From Pseudomonas sp. SDI (GTDB lineage Bacteria > Pseudomonadota > Gammaproteobacteria > Pseudomonadales > Pseudomonadaceae): a DNA stretch of 64,000 bases. This document shows, one piece after another, positions 36,043 to 45,111 of this stretch. The translations under genes and the position numbers were made by a program. Positions within the stretch are counted from its first letter, which is position 1; every line of letters begins with the position of its first letter. The notes under the pieces are model-generated. The model did no database searches and was not told the origin of the DNA. It was given only the letters and a program-made list of their open reading frames with translations. The stretch is from positions 1-64,000 of the forward strand of contig NZ_QETK01000006.1 in the NCBI RefSeq assembly GCF_003105155.1, given 5' to 3'.

Positions 36043-38670
36043 TCAGGCGGCAGGTGTCTCTTCAGGTGCCGGCTGAGGCTTGGGCAGCGACGACAGCAGT
36101 GCCATCACCAGCGCCGCCAGGTACGGCAACGACTGCACCAGCAGCATGGCCACCCAGAAGCGCATGTCGTTGCTCGGCAGACCCTGTACCAGGTAGATCC
36201 CGGCCGCAGCGCCCCACAGCAGCAGCATGATGAACAGCTCCTCCCGCGCTTCCGACAGGGCCACCAGCACGCCGTGGCTGTCGGCATTCTTCGGGGTGCG
36301 GAAGAACGGAATGCTGCTGGTGAAGAAGCCGTACAGCACGGCCTTGGCAATCGTGTGCGACAGCGCCAGCCCGGCCAGCGCCGCGGCAAACGCGTCCTTC
36401 ATGTTCACCCCCACCGCGCGCCGGTAGAGGAAGACGATCTTGCCGACCTTGAACACGAACAGCGCCAGTGGCGGGATGGCGAAGATCAGCAGCGGCGGGT
36501 CGACCCGCTGCGGCACGATGATCATCGCCGCCGACCACAACAGCGCACCGACGGTGAAGAAGATGTTCATGCCATCGGCAATCCACGGCAGCCAGCCGGC
36601 CAGGAAGTGGTAGCGCTGGCCACGGGTCAGCTCCGAATCCTTGCCGCGCAACAGGCTGGCGGCATGCCGCTTGATGATCTGGATCGCGCCATAGGCCCAG
36701 CGGAAGCGCTGCTTCTTGAAGTCGATGAAGGTATCGGGCATCAGGCCCTTGCCGTAGCTCTCATGCGAGTAGGCCGCCGAGTAACCTTTCTCGAATACCC
36801 GCAGGCCCAGCTCGGCGTCTTCGCAGATACACCAGTCGGCCCAGCCCAGCTCTTCGAGCACCGAACGGCGGGTCATGGTCATGGTGCCGTGCTGGATGAT
36901 CGCGTCGCGGTCGTTGCGGGTAACCATGCCGATATGGAAGAAGCCCTTGTACTCCGAGTAGCAGAGCTTCTTGAAGGTGCTTTCGTGCTGGTCGCGGTAA
37001 TCCTGCGGCGACTGCACCACGGCGATTTTCGGGTCGGCGAAGTGCGGCACCATGTGCTTGAGCCAGTTGCGGTCGACGCAGTAGTCCGAGTCGATCACCG
37101 CAATCACCTCGGCATCCTTGGCCGTGTGCGGAATCAGGTAGTTCAGCGCGCCGCCCTTGAAACCGGCCAGGGGCGAGACGTGGAAGAACTTGAAGCGCTC
37201 GCCGAGCATCTCGCAATGCGCCTTGATCGGCTCCCAGACGGCCGGGTCCTTGGTGTTGTTGTCGATGATCAGGACTTCGTAGTCCGGATAATCCAGGGCA
37301 GCTAGGGCGTTGAGGGTCTGTTTGACCATCTCCGGCGGCTCGTTGTAGCACGGCACATGCACCGAGACTTTCGGTCGGTAGGCGCTGTCGGCCTGTACCG
37401 GCAGGAACAGCCGTCGACGCTTGTGCGTCCACACCGCCTCGGCCAGTTCGTGGGCCTCGGTAAGCAAGACGATGAACACCCCGAGTGCACCGAGGGCGAG
37501 CAAAAAGCCCACGGTCAGGCTGAACCAGGTGCTGTATTGCTGGCTGTAGTCGTAGCCGATCCAGACCAGCACCGAACCGCAGAGGAACGCGGTGAAGGTC
37601 AGGAAGGTCCGCCCGCGCTGACGCAGCGCCGAGCCGTCGATCAGCAGCAGGGTCAGCGAGAGCATCGCCAGCACCACCGAGCCGACTGCCAGCACCCGCC
37701 ATTGCGGGATCGCCACCACCGGGCCTTCGAAGTTGAACTTCTGCTGCCGGGCCGCGTTGAACACGCCCCAGTAAGCGCCCACCGAGCCTTCGTCGCTGGC
37801 CTTCCACGGCTGGTCGTAGGCTTCGATCACGAAGTAGTTGTAGCCCTGGCGGTTGAGCTTGTTGACCAGCGTGCGCAGGTAGATTGCCTGGTCCGCCTGG
37901 GTGGCGTCGGCACCGCCGCGCATGCGGCCGTTGCTCGGCCAGCCGACCTCGGACAGCAGCAGCGGTTTACGCGGGAACAGGTGTTTCATGTCGCGGGCGC
38001 GGTCGAGCACGAACTGCCCGGCATCCTTCATCGGGATGAACTCCCAGTACGGCAGGATGTGCGCGGCGATCAGGTCGACGTGCTTGCCCAGTTCCGGGTG
38101 TTCCTTCCAGATGTGCCACTGCTCACTGGTGGTGACCGGCACCTTGACCGCCGCGCGCACGCGGTCGAGGTACTGGATCAGCGCCTCGGGGGTGATTTCC
38201 TTGCGGAACAGCGCTTCGTTACCGACCATCACCCGCACCACGCTGCGCGAGGTGTTGGCCAGTTCGATGGCTTTCTGGATTTCGCGCTCGTTGCGCTCCT
38301 GGTCGGGGCTGATCCACACGCCCAGGGTGACGCGCAGGCCGAACTCTTCGGCCAGCCTTGGAATCTCCGCCTGGGTGCCTTCGACGGTATAGATGCGGAT
38401 GCTGTCGGTCAGTTTGCTCAACTGCTCGAGGTCCTGGCGGATCTCGTCCTCGGTTGGGTACTGGCCCTTTTGTGGGCTCTCGCCGAGGCGGAACGGCGAA
38501 TAGGAGAAACCGGAGATCTGTTCCGGCCAGTTGGGGGCGGAGACCGGGCGGTTGATGAGCGCCCAGAACCCGGTGAATAGCGCGGCAATTGCCATGACTA
38601 TCACCAGGTTGATACCAAATTTACGCGATGACATAGACGTTTCGGGTTCCGAAAGGGTTGCTCGGGACAT
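36043..38670 (-). CDS. ndvB: NdvB-type beta-glucan synthase with GH17 domain
   Basis: An 875-residue inner-membrane protein. TM1 (about 20-40) is followed by a periplasmic GH17-like glucanase/transglycosylase domain with catalytic Glu152 (GNEALF) and Glu241 (SEVGWPS). After two or more TM helices (about 325-410) comes a cytoplasmic GT2 glycosyltransferase domain with DSD, ED and QRFRW motifs, then about five C-terminal TM helices. This is the architecture of NdvB, recalled in P. aeruginosa as the dapE neighbour that makes cyclic beta-1,3-glucans for biofilm antibiotic tolerance. ATG at 38670 is used; 38634 is an alternative, and both ribosome sites are weak. Confidence 0.88.
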   Translation of the reverse strand: MSRATLSEPETSMSSRKFGINLVIVMAIAALFTGFWALINRPVSAPNWPEQISGFSYSPFRLGESPQKGQYPTEDEIRQDLEQLSKLTDSIRIYTVEGTQAEIPRLAEEFGLRVTLGVWISPDQERNEREIQKAIELANTSRSVVRVMVGNEALFRKEITPEALIQYLDRVRAAVKVPVTTSEQWHIWKEHPELGKHVDLIAAHILPYWEFIPMKDAGQFVLDRARDMKHLFPRKPLLLSEVGWPSNGRMRGGADATQADQAIYLRTLVNKLNRQGYNYFVIEAYDQPWKASDEGSVGAYWGVFNAARQQKFNFEGPVVAIPQWRVLAVGSVVLAMLSLTLLLIDGSALRQRGRTFLTFTAFLCGSVLVWIGYDYSQQYSTWFSLTVGFLLALGALGVFIVLLTEAHELAEAVWTHKRRRLFLPVQADSAYRPKVSVHVPCYNEPPEMVKQTLNALAALDYPDYEVLIIDNNTKDPAVWEPIKAHCEMLGERFKFFHVSPLAGFKGGALNYLIPHTAKDAEVIAVIDSDYCVDRNWLKHMVPHFADPKIAVVQSPQDYRDQHESTFKKLCYSEYKGFFHIGMVTRNDRDAIIQHGTMTMTRRSVLEELGWADWCICEDAELGLRVFEKGYSAAYSHESYGKGLMPDTFIDFKKQRFRWAYGAIQIIKRHAASLLRGKDSELTRGQRYHFLAGWLPWIADGMNIFFTVGALLWSAAMIIVPQRVDPPLLIFAIPPLALFVFKVGKIVFLYRRAVGVNMKDAFAAALAGLALSHTIAKAVLYGFFTSSIPFFRTPKNADSHGVLVALSEAREELFIMLLLWGAAAGIYLVQGLPSNDMRFWVAMLLVQSLPYLAALVMALLSSLPKPQPAPEETPAA

Positions 38671-38730
38671 TAAAGCAGGATTACAACGGCCATTACTAAT
38701 GTGGATAGACCGCGCGCGGTCTGTTACGTG

Positions 38731-38759
38731 CTGTCATCGGGCGCCGAGCGGCCTATAAT
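38731..38759 (+). promoter_or_regulatory. Sigma-70 promoter of tcdA
   Basis: CTGTCA (38731-38736), 17-bp spacer and perfect TATAAT (38754-38759), 26 bp before the tcdA start codon. The short leader leaves little room for other control. It lies in the divergent ndvB-tcdA gap. Confidence 0.7.
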
Positions 38760-38785
38760 GCGCGCCGGTTTTTTAGGGTTGCGTC

Positions 38786-39610
38786 ATGAGTACAGAAGAT
38801 CCACGCTTTGCCGGCGTTGCCCGGTTGTATGGCCAGGAAGGCCTGCAGCGCTTGCGCGCGGCCCATGTGGCCATCGTCGGGATCGGCGGTGTCGGCTCGT
38901 GGGCGGCTGAAGCCATTGCTCGCAGCGGGGTTGGCGAAATCTCGTTGTTCGACCTCGACGACGTCTGCGTGAGCAACACCAATCGTCAGTTGCACGCGCT
39001 GGAAGGTAATGTCGGCCGGGCCAAGGTCGAAGTGACCGCCGAGCGCCTGCGCGCGATCAACCCGGATTGCACGGTGCATGCGGTAAGCGATTTCGTTACC
39101 CGCGAGACCATGGCCGAGTACATCAGCGAAGACCTCGACTTCGTCATCGACTGCATCGACAGCGTGATGGCCAAGGCCGCGCTGATCGCCTGGTGCAAGC
39201 GCCGCAAGATCGGCATCATCACCACCGGCGGTGCCGGCGGGCAGATCGACCCGACGCAGATCCAGGTGGTCGACCTCAACCGCACGGTCAACGACCCGCT
39301 GGCTTCGCGGGTGCGTTCGACCCTGCGTCGCGACTACAACTTCTCGCGCACCGTTACCCGTAACTACGGCGTGCCCTGCGTGTATTCCACCGAGCAGCTG
39401 CGCTATCCGAAGCCGGATGGCGGGGTGTGCCTGCAGAAGCGTTTTGTCGGCGAGGGGGTGAAGCTGGACTGTGCCGGCGGGTTTGGCGCGGTGATGATGG
39501 TAACGGCGACCTTCGGCATGGTCGCCGCCACCAAGGCCGTCGACAAGCTGGTGGCCGGCACCCGCCGGCCTTCGGAACGGCAGAAGCCTCAGTCGCCGGC
39601 GGCGAGCTGA
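38786..39610 (+). CDS. tcdA: tRNA threonylcarbamoyladenosine dehydratase
   Basis: A 274-residue E1/ThiF-like enzyme (TcdA, formerly CsdL) that cyclises t6A37 in tRNA to ct6A using ATP. The nucleotide-binding motif is IVGIGGVGSWAAEA, and a conserved Cys-containing segment is seen in NYGVPCVYSTEQ. In E. coli it works with CsdA and CsdE and is encoded beside them. Here it faces csdE-csdA: its last 22 bp overlap the csdE 3' end on the opposite strand. Confidence 0.94.
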   Translation: MSTEDPRFAGVARLYGQEGLQRLRAAHVAIVGIGGVGSWAAEAIARSGVGEISLFDLDDVCVSNTNRQLHALEGNVGRAKVEVTAERLRAINPDCTVHAVSDFVTRETMAEYISEDLDFVIDCIDSVMAKAALIAWCKRRKIGIITTGGAGGQIDPTQIQVVDLNRTVNDPLASRVRSTLRRDYNFSRTVTRNYGVPCVYSTEQLRYPKPDGGVCLQKRFVGEGVKLDCAGGFGAVMMVTATFGMVAATKAVDKLVAGTRRPSERQKPQSPAAS

Positions 39611-39999
39611 GCCATCCGTTGCAGTACTGCATTCAGGCCGTTGCTGCGCGACGGTGAGAGCTGCCGGCCAAGGCCGAGCTGCTCGAACCAGGCTGCCAGG
39701 TCGAGCTGCAACAGCTCGGCGCTGGACAGGTCCTCGACCCGCACCAGCAACAGCGCCAGCAGGCCGCGTAGCAGGCGGGCGTCGCTGCTGGCGCGGAACT
39801 GCCAGCGGCCGTCGTGCTGTTCGGCCAGCAACCAGACCTTGCTTTCGCAGCCGTGTACCCGGTGCGGCTCGGTTTTTTCCGCTTCGCTCAAGGGCGCCAG
39901 GCGCTCGCCCCATTGCATCAGCAGGCGCGCACGTTGTTCCCAGCCGGCGCTGCCGGTGAACTGATCGAGGGCCTCGGCGGCGCCGTCCGGCAGGCTCAT
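39589..39999 (-). CDS. csdE: SufE-family sulfur acceptor CsdE
   Basis: A 136-residue SufE/CsdE-type protein that takes persulfide sulfur from a cysteine desulfurase. The acceptor Cys51 is in the diagnostic motif VHGCESKVWL. The gene starts 4 bp inside csdA (ATGA-like overlap at 39996-39999), a typical CsdA-CsdE operon, and its end overlaps the convergent tcdA gene. Confidence 0.93.
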   Translation of the reverse strand: MSLPDGAAEALDQFTGSAGWEQRARLLMQWGERLAPLSEAEKTEPHRVHGCESKVWLLAEQHDGRWQFRASSDARLLRGLLALLLVRVEDLSSAELLQLDLAAWFEQLGLGRQLSPSRSNGLNAVLQRMAQLAAGD

Positions 40000-41201
40000 C
40001 GCAACAGCTCCAGGGCTTGGTCGAGTGCGCCAAAGAAGCGCTGCAGGTCGTCCGAGTCGTTGTACAGCGCCAGCGATACCCGTACCGCGCCGTCCAGACC
40101 GAGGCTGCCGAGCAGCGGCATGGCGCAGTGATGGCCGGCCCGCACGGCAATGCCCTGTTCGGTGAGCAGGTGGGCGAGGTCGGCGTTGTGCACGTCGTCG
40201 ACCACGAAGCTGGCCAGGGCCAGCTCCGGTTCGCCGAGCACGCGGATACCGTCGCGATCGTGCAGGCCGCGCAGCAGATGGCGGTGCAGCGCGGCTTCAT
40301 GTTCCAGCAGCGCGCACGGGTCGAGGCTGGCCAGGTAGTCGAGGCTGGCGCCCAGGCCGATCACGCTGGCAATCGGCGGCGTGCCGGCTTCGAAGCCGAG
40401 CGGGGCAGGGCGGAAGCTTGCTTGCTGGTAACCGGCCAGCTGGACCATTTCGCCGCCGAACTGCCAATGGCGCAGGCGGGCCAGCGCTTCGCTGCGGCCG
40501 TAGAGCACGCCGAGGCCGTCCGGGCCGTACAGCTTGTGGCTGGAAAACACGTAGAAGTCGCAGCCAAGTTGGTGCACATCGTGGCGGCCGTGGACGATGC
40601 CCTGGGCGCCGTCGACCACGCTAAGTGCGCCCTGGGCGCGGGCATGGTCGAGCAGCGCGTGCAGCGGTTGCCAGGTGCCGAGCACGTTGGACAGCTGACT
40701 GACCGCCAGCAGGCGGGTGCGCGGGCCGATCAGTTGCAGGGCAGCGTCGAGGTCGATATGTCCGCGACCGTCGAGCGGCAGGATCACCAACTTGAGGCCC
40801 TTGCGCTGGGCCAGTTGCTGCCAGGGCAACAGGTTGGCGTGGTGCTCCAGGGCACTGACAGCGATTTCCTCGCCGGCTTCGAACAGGTGTTCAAGGCCAT
40901 AGGCCAGGAGGTTCAGCGCCGAAGTGGCACCGTGGCTGAAGACGATCTGCTGGGCGTCGCTGGCGTTCAGCCAGCCGGCGACCTTCTCGCGGGTGGCTTC
41001 GAAGGCCTGGGTGGCCAGCGCACCGGGCAAATGCTGGGCGCGGTGCACATTGGCGGCACCGTGACCGTAATAGTGGCTCAAGGCATCGAGCAGGGCTTGC
41101 GGTTTTTGCGTGGTGGCAGCGTTGTCCAGGTAGGTCTGGTGCTGGCGTTGCAGAGCGGCGATGGCCGGAAAGTCGGCGCGCCACGGAGAGGGCTGGAACA
41201 T
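39996..41201 (-). CDS. csdA: Cysteine desulfurase CsdA
   Basis: A 401-residue PLP-dependent group II cysteine desulfurase. It starts with the family signature YLDNAATTQKP; the PLP lysine is in SSHKLYGPDGLG and the catalytic Cys in RAGHHCAMPLL. It removes sulfur from cysteine to form persulfide for CsdE. ATG at 41201 is used, giving MFQPSPWRADFPAI. It lies 54 bp downstream of dapD on the same strand, so may be in the dapD transcript. Confidence 0.94.
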   Translation of the reverse strand: MFQPSPWRADFPAIAALQRQHQTYLDNAATTQKPQALLDALSHYYGHGAANVHRAQHLPGALATQAFEATREKVAGWLNASDAQQIVFSHGATSALNLLAYGLEHLFEAGEEIAVSALEHHANLLPWQQLAQRKGLKLVILPLDGRGHIDLDAALQLIGPRTRLLAVSQLSNVLGTWQPLHALLDHARAQGALSVVDGAQGIVHGRHDVHQLGCDFYVFSSHKLYGPDGLGVLYGRSEALARLRHWQFGGEMVQLAGYQQASFRPAPLGFEAGTPPIASVIGLGASLDYLASLDPCALLEHEAALHRHLLRGLHDRDGIRVLGEPELALASFVVDDVHNADLAHLLTEQGIAVRAGHHCAMPLLGSLGLDGAVRVSLALYNDSDDLQRFFGALDQALELLR

Positions 41202-41255
41202 GATGTCGGGACCTGAGTATCGGGTCTGGCGATGTGCCAGACCCGATCGTACCAC

Positions 41256-42290
41256 TTAGTTGTGGGCGTGCAGAGCTTCGTTCAGCTCGATGGCCGACTT
41301 GTGGGTTTTGCATTCCACTGCGCCGGTCACCGAGTTGCGGCGGAACAGCAGGTCTGGCTGGCCAGCCAGGTCGCGCGCCTTGACCACTTTGACCAGTTGG
41401 TTCTGCTCGTCGAGCAGGGCCACCTTGGTGCCGGCGGTCACGTACAGGCCGGACTCGACGGTGTTGCGGTCGCCCAGGGGGATACCGATACCGGCGTTGG
41501 CGCCGATCAGGCAGCCTTCGCCGACCTTGATCACGATGTTGCCGCCACCGGACAGGGTGCCCATGGTCGAGCAGCCGCCGCCCAGGTCCGAACCCTTGCC
41601 GACGAAGACGCCGGCGGAAACGCGGCCTTCGATCATGCCTGGGCCTTCGGTGCCGGCGTTAAAGTTGACGAAGCCTTCGTGCATGATCGTGGTGCCTTCG
41701 CCGATGTAGGCGCCCAGGCGGACACGGGCGCTGTCGGCGATACGCACGCCGGCTGGCACGACGTAGTCGGTCATTTTCGGGAACTTGTCCACCGAAAACA
41801 CTTCCAGCAGCTCGCCTTTGAGGCGGGCTTCCAGTTGCTGGCCGGCCAGTTCGTTCAGGTCGACTGCACCCTGGCTGGTCCAGGCCACGTTCGGCAGCAG
41901 CGGGAAGATCCCGGCCAGGTTCAGGCCGTGCGGCTTGACCAGGCGGTGCGAGAGCAGGTGCAGCTTGAGGTAGGCTTCCGGGGTGGAGGTCAGGGCGGCG
42001 TCTTCGGCCAGCAGGGTGACCACCAGCGGCTTGTTGCTTTCGGCCAGGCGGGTCAGCAGGGCGTTCTGTACGGCATCGATGCCCTTGACCGCGTCGGCCA
42101 GCTGCGCGGCTTGCGCGTTGCTGAAGGCGATGGCCTGGTTGCCGCCTTCATAACCGAGGATCGGCGCGATGGCGGCGACCAGCTCGGCAGACGGCTTGAG
42201 CAGTGGCTGAGCGTAGAAGACTTCCAGCCAGGCGCCTTGGCGGTTCTGGGTGCCGACACCGAAGGCCAGGCTGAACAGGGAAGTGGACAT
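41256..42290 (-). CDS. dapD: Tetrahydrodipicolinate N-succinyltransferase
   Basis: A 344-residue acyltransferase of the longer Pseudomonas-type DapD, which succinylates tetrahydrodipicolinate in the lysine/DAP pathway. The C-terminal half is a left-handed beta-helix of hexapeptide repeats (VRLGAYIGEGTTI, then GKGSDLGGGCSTMG). ATG at 42290 has GAGG 7 bases upstream. It lies 38 bp after the ArsC-like gene and is followed by csdA-csdE. Confidence 0.95.
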   Translation of the reverse strand: MSTSLFSLAFGVGTQNRQGAWLEVFYAQPLLKPSAELVAAIAPILGYEGGNQAIAFSNAQAAQLADAVKGIDAVQNALLTRLAESNKPLVVTLLAEDAALTSTPEAYLKLHLLSHRLVKPHGLNLAGIFPLLPNVAWTSQGAVDLNELAGQQLEARLKGELLEVFSVDKFPKMTDYVVPAGVRIADSARVRLGAYIGEGTTIMHEGFVNFNAGTEGPGMIEGRVSAGVFVGKGSDLGGGCSTMGTLSGGGNIVIKVGEGCLIGANAGIGIPLGDRNTVESGLYVTAGTKVALLDEQNQLVKVVKARDLAGQPDLLFRRNSVTGAVECKTHKSAIELNEALHAHN

Positions 42291-42328
42291 GCAGTTACCT
42301 CTTGCGAAATTGAGTGAATTCGTCGGGC

Positions 42329-42676
42329 TCAGCGCAGGGCTGCCGCGTACAGGTCCGGCTTGAAGCCGACCAGGGTCTTGTCGCCAAGGTCGAGTACCGG
42401 ACGCTTGATCATCGACGGCTGGGCCAGCATCAGCTCGACGGCCTTGGCCTGGTCGAGGTCGGCCTTCTGGGTGTCGTCGAGTTTGCGGAAGGTGGTGCCG
42501 GCACGGTTCAGGATGACCTGCCAGCCGTGCTCGTCGCACCAGCGGTTGAGGCTGTCGCGGTCGATGCCCTGGGCCTTGTAGTCGTGGAAATCGTAGCCAA
42601 TGGCCTGCTCTTCAAGCCAGGTCCGGGCCTTTTTCATCGTGTCACAGGCTTTGATGCCGTAAAGAGTGTAAGCCAT
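42329..42676 (-). CDS. ArsC/Spx-family (YffB-like) reductase
   Basis: A 115-residue thioredoxin-fold protein of the ArsC/Spx family, YffB-like. It starts YTLYGIKACDTMKKA with a single N-terminal Cys (CDTMKKA), and has the family TFRKLDD and MIKRPVLDL motifs. It lies directly before dapD, as in E. coli where yffB precedes dapE, and is probably a glutathione-dependent thiol reductase rather than an arsenate reductase. Exact role unknown. Confidence 0.9.
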   Translation of the reverse strand: MAYTLYGIKACDTMKKARTWLEEQAIGYDFHDYKAQGIDRDSLNRWCDEHGWQVILNRAGTTFRKLDDTQKADLDQAKAVELMLAQPSMIKRPVLDLGDKTLVGFKPDLYAAALR

Positions 42677-43012
42677 TGAACGTTAAGGGCTGCCGGACAT
42701 TGCCAGAACGGCCCCGAGACTCCTCGAAGAATGGGTGGGCTGGATTATGCGGTATCCCCGGACCCGGCGCCACGGTTGTGGCAGCCCGGCCGACCCGAGG
42801 GGCATACGCGCCAGGGTAGCGCAGGCATGTGACGGTGCGGTGTGGGCGAATCTGTGTAGCATGGTGTTACATAATCCCCGGTGGTCTGCGACTTTTGTGC
42901 AGCGGCCTGCTCGGCGCCAGAGCCGCTAACATGTGCCGTCAATGGCAATGCTCTGGCCATCCGGTGGGCGCTGTCGTTGCGCGCTTTCGACATTGAACAG
43001 GAAACCCGCCGT
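42677..43012. other. Intergenic region, ArsC-like gene to antiporter
   Basis: 336 bp between divergent genes. The antiporter frame is open upstream to 42881, but the extra segment (44 residues) has no membrane logic and is not counted. A CATAAT element lies at 42870-42875 without a clear -35. No gene, tRNA or large repeat was recognised. Confidence 0.6.
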
Positions 43013-44671
43013 ATGCAGTCAGCCTATACCGTCCTCATTCTGCTGATGCTGGTGAGTGTCTCGAAACTGCTCGGGCGCCTGATCCCGTTGCCCCTGCCGC
43101 TGGTGCAGATCGCTGCCGGGGCCTTGCTGGCCTGGCCGACCCTGGGGCTGCACGTGGCCCTCGACCCCGAGTTGTTCCTCTTCCTGTTTCTGCCGCCGCT
43201 GCTGTTCTCCGATGGCTGGCGCATGCCCAAGCGCGAGCTGTGGCGCATGCGTGGGCCGATCCTGACCATGGCGGTCGGGCTGGTGCTGTTTACCGTGGTT
43301 GGCGCCGGCTACTTCATTCACTGGATTTTGCCGAGCATTCCGCTGCCGGTGGCCTTCGCCCTGGCTGCCGTGCTGTCGCCGACCGACGCCGTGGCCGTGT
43401 CGGCGATTGCCCAGGACCGCCTGCCAACGCCGATCATGCGCATGCTGCAGGGGGAGGCGCTGATGAACGACGCCTCGGGCCTGGTGACCTTCAAGTTCGC
43501 CCTGGCGGCGGCGATCACCGGGGTGTTCTCGCTGGCTGAGGCCAGCCTGGCCTTTGTCCTGGTGGCGCTCGGCGGCCTGGCCATTGGCGTGGCCCTGAGC
43601 TGGCTGGTCGGGCGGTTGCGGGCGTGGATGATCGCCCGCGGCTGGGACGACCCGGCCACCCATGTGGTGTTCATGTTGCTGCTGCCGTTCGCTGCCTACG
43701 TTCTGGCCGAACGCCTGGGTGCCTCGGGCATTCTCTCGGCGGTCGCGGCGGGGATGATGCAGAGCTGGCTCGACCTGCTGCCGCGGCAGACCAGCACGCG
43801 GATTCTCAACCGCAGCGTCTGGTCGCTGCTGGAGTTTGCCTTCAATGGGCTGATCTTCCTGCTACTGGGCTTGCAGTTGCCGGACATCATCAAAGCCGTC
43901 ACCAGCCACGAAGCCTCGTTGTGGCCGACTCTGGCCTGGCGTTGCCTGGAGGTGCTGGCGATCTTCCTGGTGCTGGTGGCCTTGCGCTTTATCTGGGTGC
44001 AGAGCATCTGGCGGCTGATCGGCGTGCTGCGCCGCTGGCGCGGCAAGGGTGAGCTGGTGCTATTGCCGAATGCGCGCTCGGCCTGGTTGCTGACCGTGGG
44101 CGGGGTGCGCGGGGCGGTGACCCTGGCCGGTGTGATGTCGATTCCGCTGTTGATCGGCGTGGGCAAGGATTTCCCCGAGCGGGATCTGCTGATCTTCATC
44201 GCGGCGGGAGTGATTCTGTTGTCGCTGGTGGCGGCGTGCCTGACCTTGCCGTTGCTGTTGCGCGGGGTGCTGAAAAGCCCGGACGATGCCTTGCGCCATG
44301 AGGTGCAGCAGGCCTGGAAGCTGACGGCCGAAGCGGCGATCCGGGCGCTGGAGGCCGAGGAGGTGATGGAGCCGACGCCCGCTCAGGATGCGGCTCAGGT
44401 GGCGGCGCAGGCGTCCTTGGCGACTGAATTGAAAGCACGCTTGATGGCCGAGTATCGGCATCAGTTGGAGGTGTTCAACGATAGCGAAGAGGCCCAGGCA
44501 CTGGCCGAACAGATGGACCTGCTGGAGCGTCGCTTGCGTTTGCGCGCACTCAAGGCGCAACGGTTGGAGCTGTATAACCTGCGGCGGCGCGATCAGATTG
44601 GCGATGATGTGTTGCGCGAGGTGCTGGGGGAGCTGGACCTGAGTGAGGCGAACCTGGGGCAGGTGAAATAG
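43013..44671 (+). CDS. CPA1-family Na+/H+ antiporter
   Basis: A 552-residue inner-membrane protein of the CPA1 (NhaP/NHE) family. It has about 12 TM helices in residues 1-420, including LPPLLFSDG, the discontinuous helix LSPTDAVAV and the functional acid pair motif GEALMNDASGLV. The C-terminal 130 residues form a cytoplasmic helical, Glu/Arg-rich regulatory tail. It exchanges cytoplasmic Na+ or K+ for protons; ion preference cannot be read from sequence. ATG at 43013 is chosen because it puts TM1 at the N-terminus, with AGGAA upstream. Confidence 0.9.
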   Translation: MQSAYTVLILLMLVSVSKLLGRLIPLPLPLVQIAAGALLAWPTLGLHVALDPELFLFLFLPPLLFSDGWRMPKRELWRMRGPILTMAVGLVLFTVVGAGYFIHWILPSIPLPVAFALAAVLSPTDAVAVSAIAQDRLPTPIMRMLQGEALMNDASGLVTFKFALAAAITGVFSLAEASLAFVLVALGGLAIGVALSWLVGRLRAWMIARGWDDPATHVVFMLLLPFAAYVLAERLGASGILSAVAAGMMQSWLDLLPRQTSTRILNRSVWSLLEFAFNGLIFLLLGLQLPDIIKAVTSHEASLWPTLAWRCLEVLAIFLVLVALRFIWVQSIWRLIGVLRRWRGKGELVLLPNARSAWLLTVGGVRGAVTLAGVMSIPLLIGVGKDFPERDLLIFIAAGVILLSLVAACLTLPLLLRGVLKSPDDALRHEVQQAWKLTAEAAIRALEAEEVMEPTPAQDAAQVAAQASLATELKARLMAEYRHQLEVFNDSEEAQALAEQMDLLERRLRLRALKAQRLELYNLRRRDQIGDDVLREVLGELDLSEANLGQVK

Positions 44672-44691
44672 GGCTGCGGTGCAGCCCGTCA

Positions 44692-44750
44692 CCGGCAAGG
44701 CCGGCTCCCACAGTGGCGGGTGGATGCTGGTTCTGTGGGAGCGGGCTTCG
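44692..44750. repeat. REP-like element after the antiporter gene
   Basis: Inverted arms ctcccacag (44705-44713) and ctgtgggag (44733-44741), flanked by ggcaaggccgg on the left and cgggctt on the right, resemble the REP pair at 12236-12307. It lies just 9 bp before the EF-hand gene stop codon, between convergent genes. Confidence 0.7.
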
Positions 44751-44758
44751 CAGTGTTA

Positions 44759-44983
44759 TTAAAAAATGTTTAATCGAAGAGCGTTTAGGTATTCTTCCGC
44801 CGAGATGTTGTCGTCTTTGTTCACATTGATGAAGCGCACGACCATTTCCACGGCAGCTTCCGTAAAGTCTTGTTTTGTCATGTAGTCTGTAAATTCGCTG
44901 AGTGACGTTTTCCCGTCATTATTCGCGTCCATTTTTTTCAGGATCGCTTTTACATCGTCCAGTGTCACTTCCTGATTAGCCAT
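44759..44983 (-). CDS. Small two-EF-hand calcium-binding protein
   Basis: A 74-residue cytoplasmic protein made of two EF-hands. Loop 1 (residues 19-30: D19, N21, D23, G24, S27, E30) is nearly canonical for Ca2+ binding. Loop 2 (53-64: N53, N55, D57, D58, S61, E64) lacks the first Asp and the Gly, so binding is less sure. No signal or TM segment. The ATG is preceded by AGGAGATGC. Codon use is AT-rich compared with neighbours, suggesting acquisition. Partner and process unknown. Confidence 0.85.
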   Translation of the reverse strand: MANQEVTLDDVKAILKKMDANNDGKTSLSEFTDYMTKQDFTEAAVEMVVRFINVNKDDNISAEEYLNALRLNIF

Positions 44984-45111
44984 GATGCATCTCCTGGGAA
45001 ATCGGCATCGTCGATGCCGCTGCCAGAACAGAATTACTCAGTCATCTGGCAGTGACAACTGATAGAAATGTCAGTTGCGCCAAGCGAAATAGTGCTGTTG
45101 TACTTGGGAAT

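Noticed and set aside
42881..43012. Upstream extension of the antiporter gene
   Set aside because: It would add 44 residues without membrane character before TM1; ATG at 43013 gives the normal family start.
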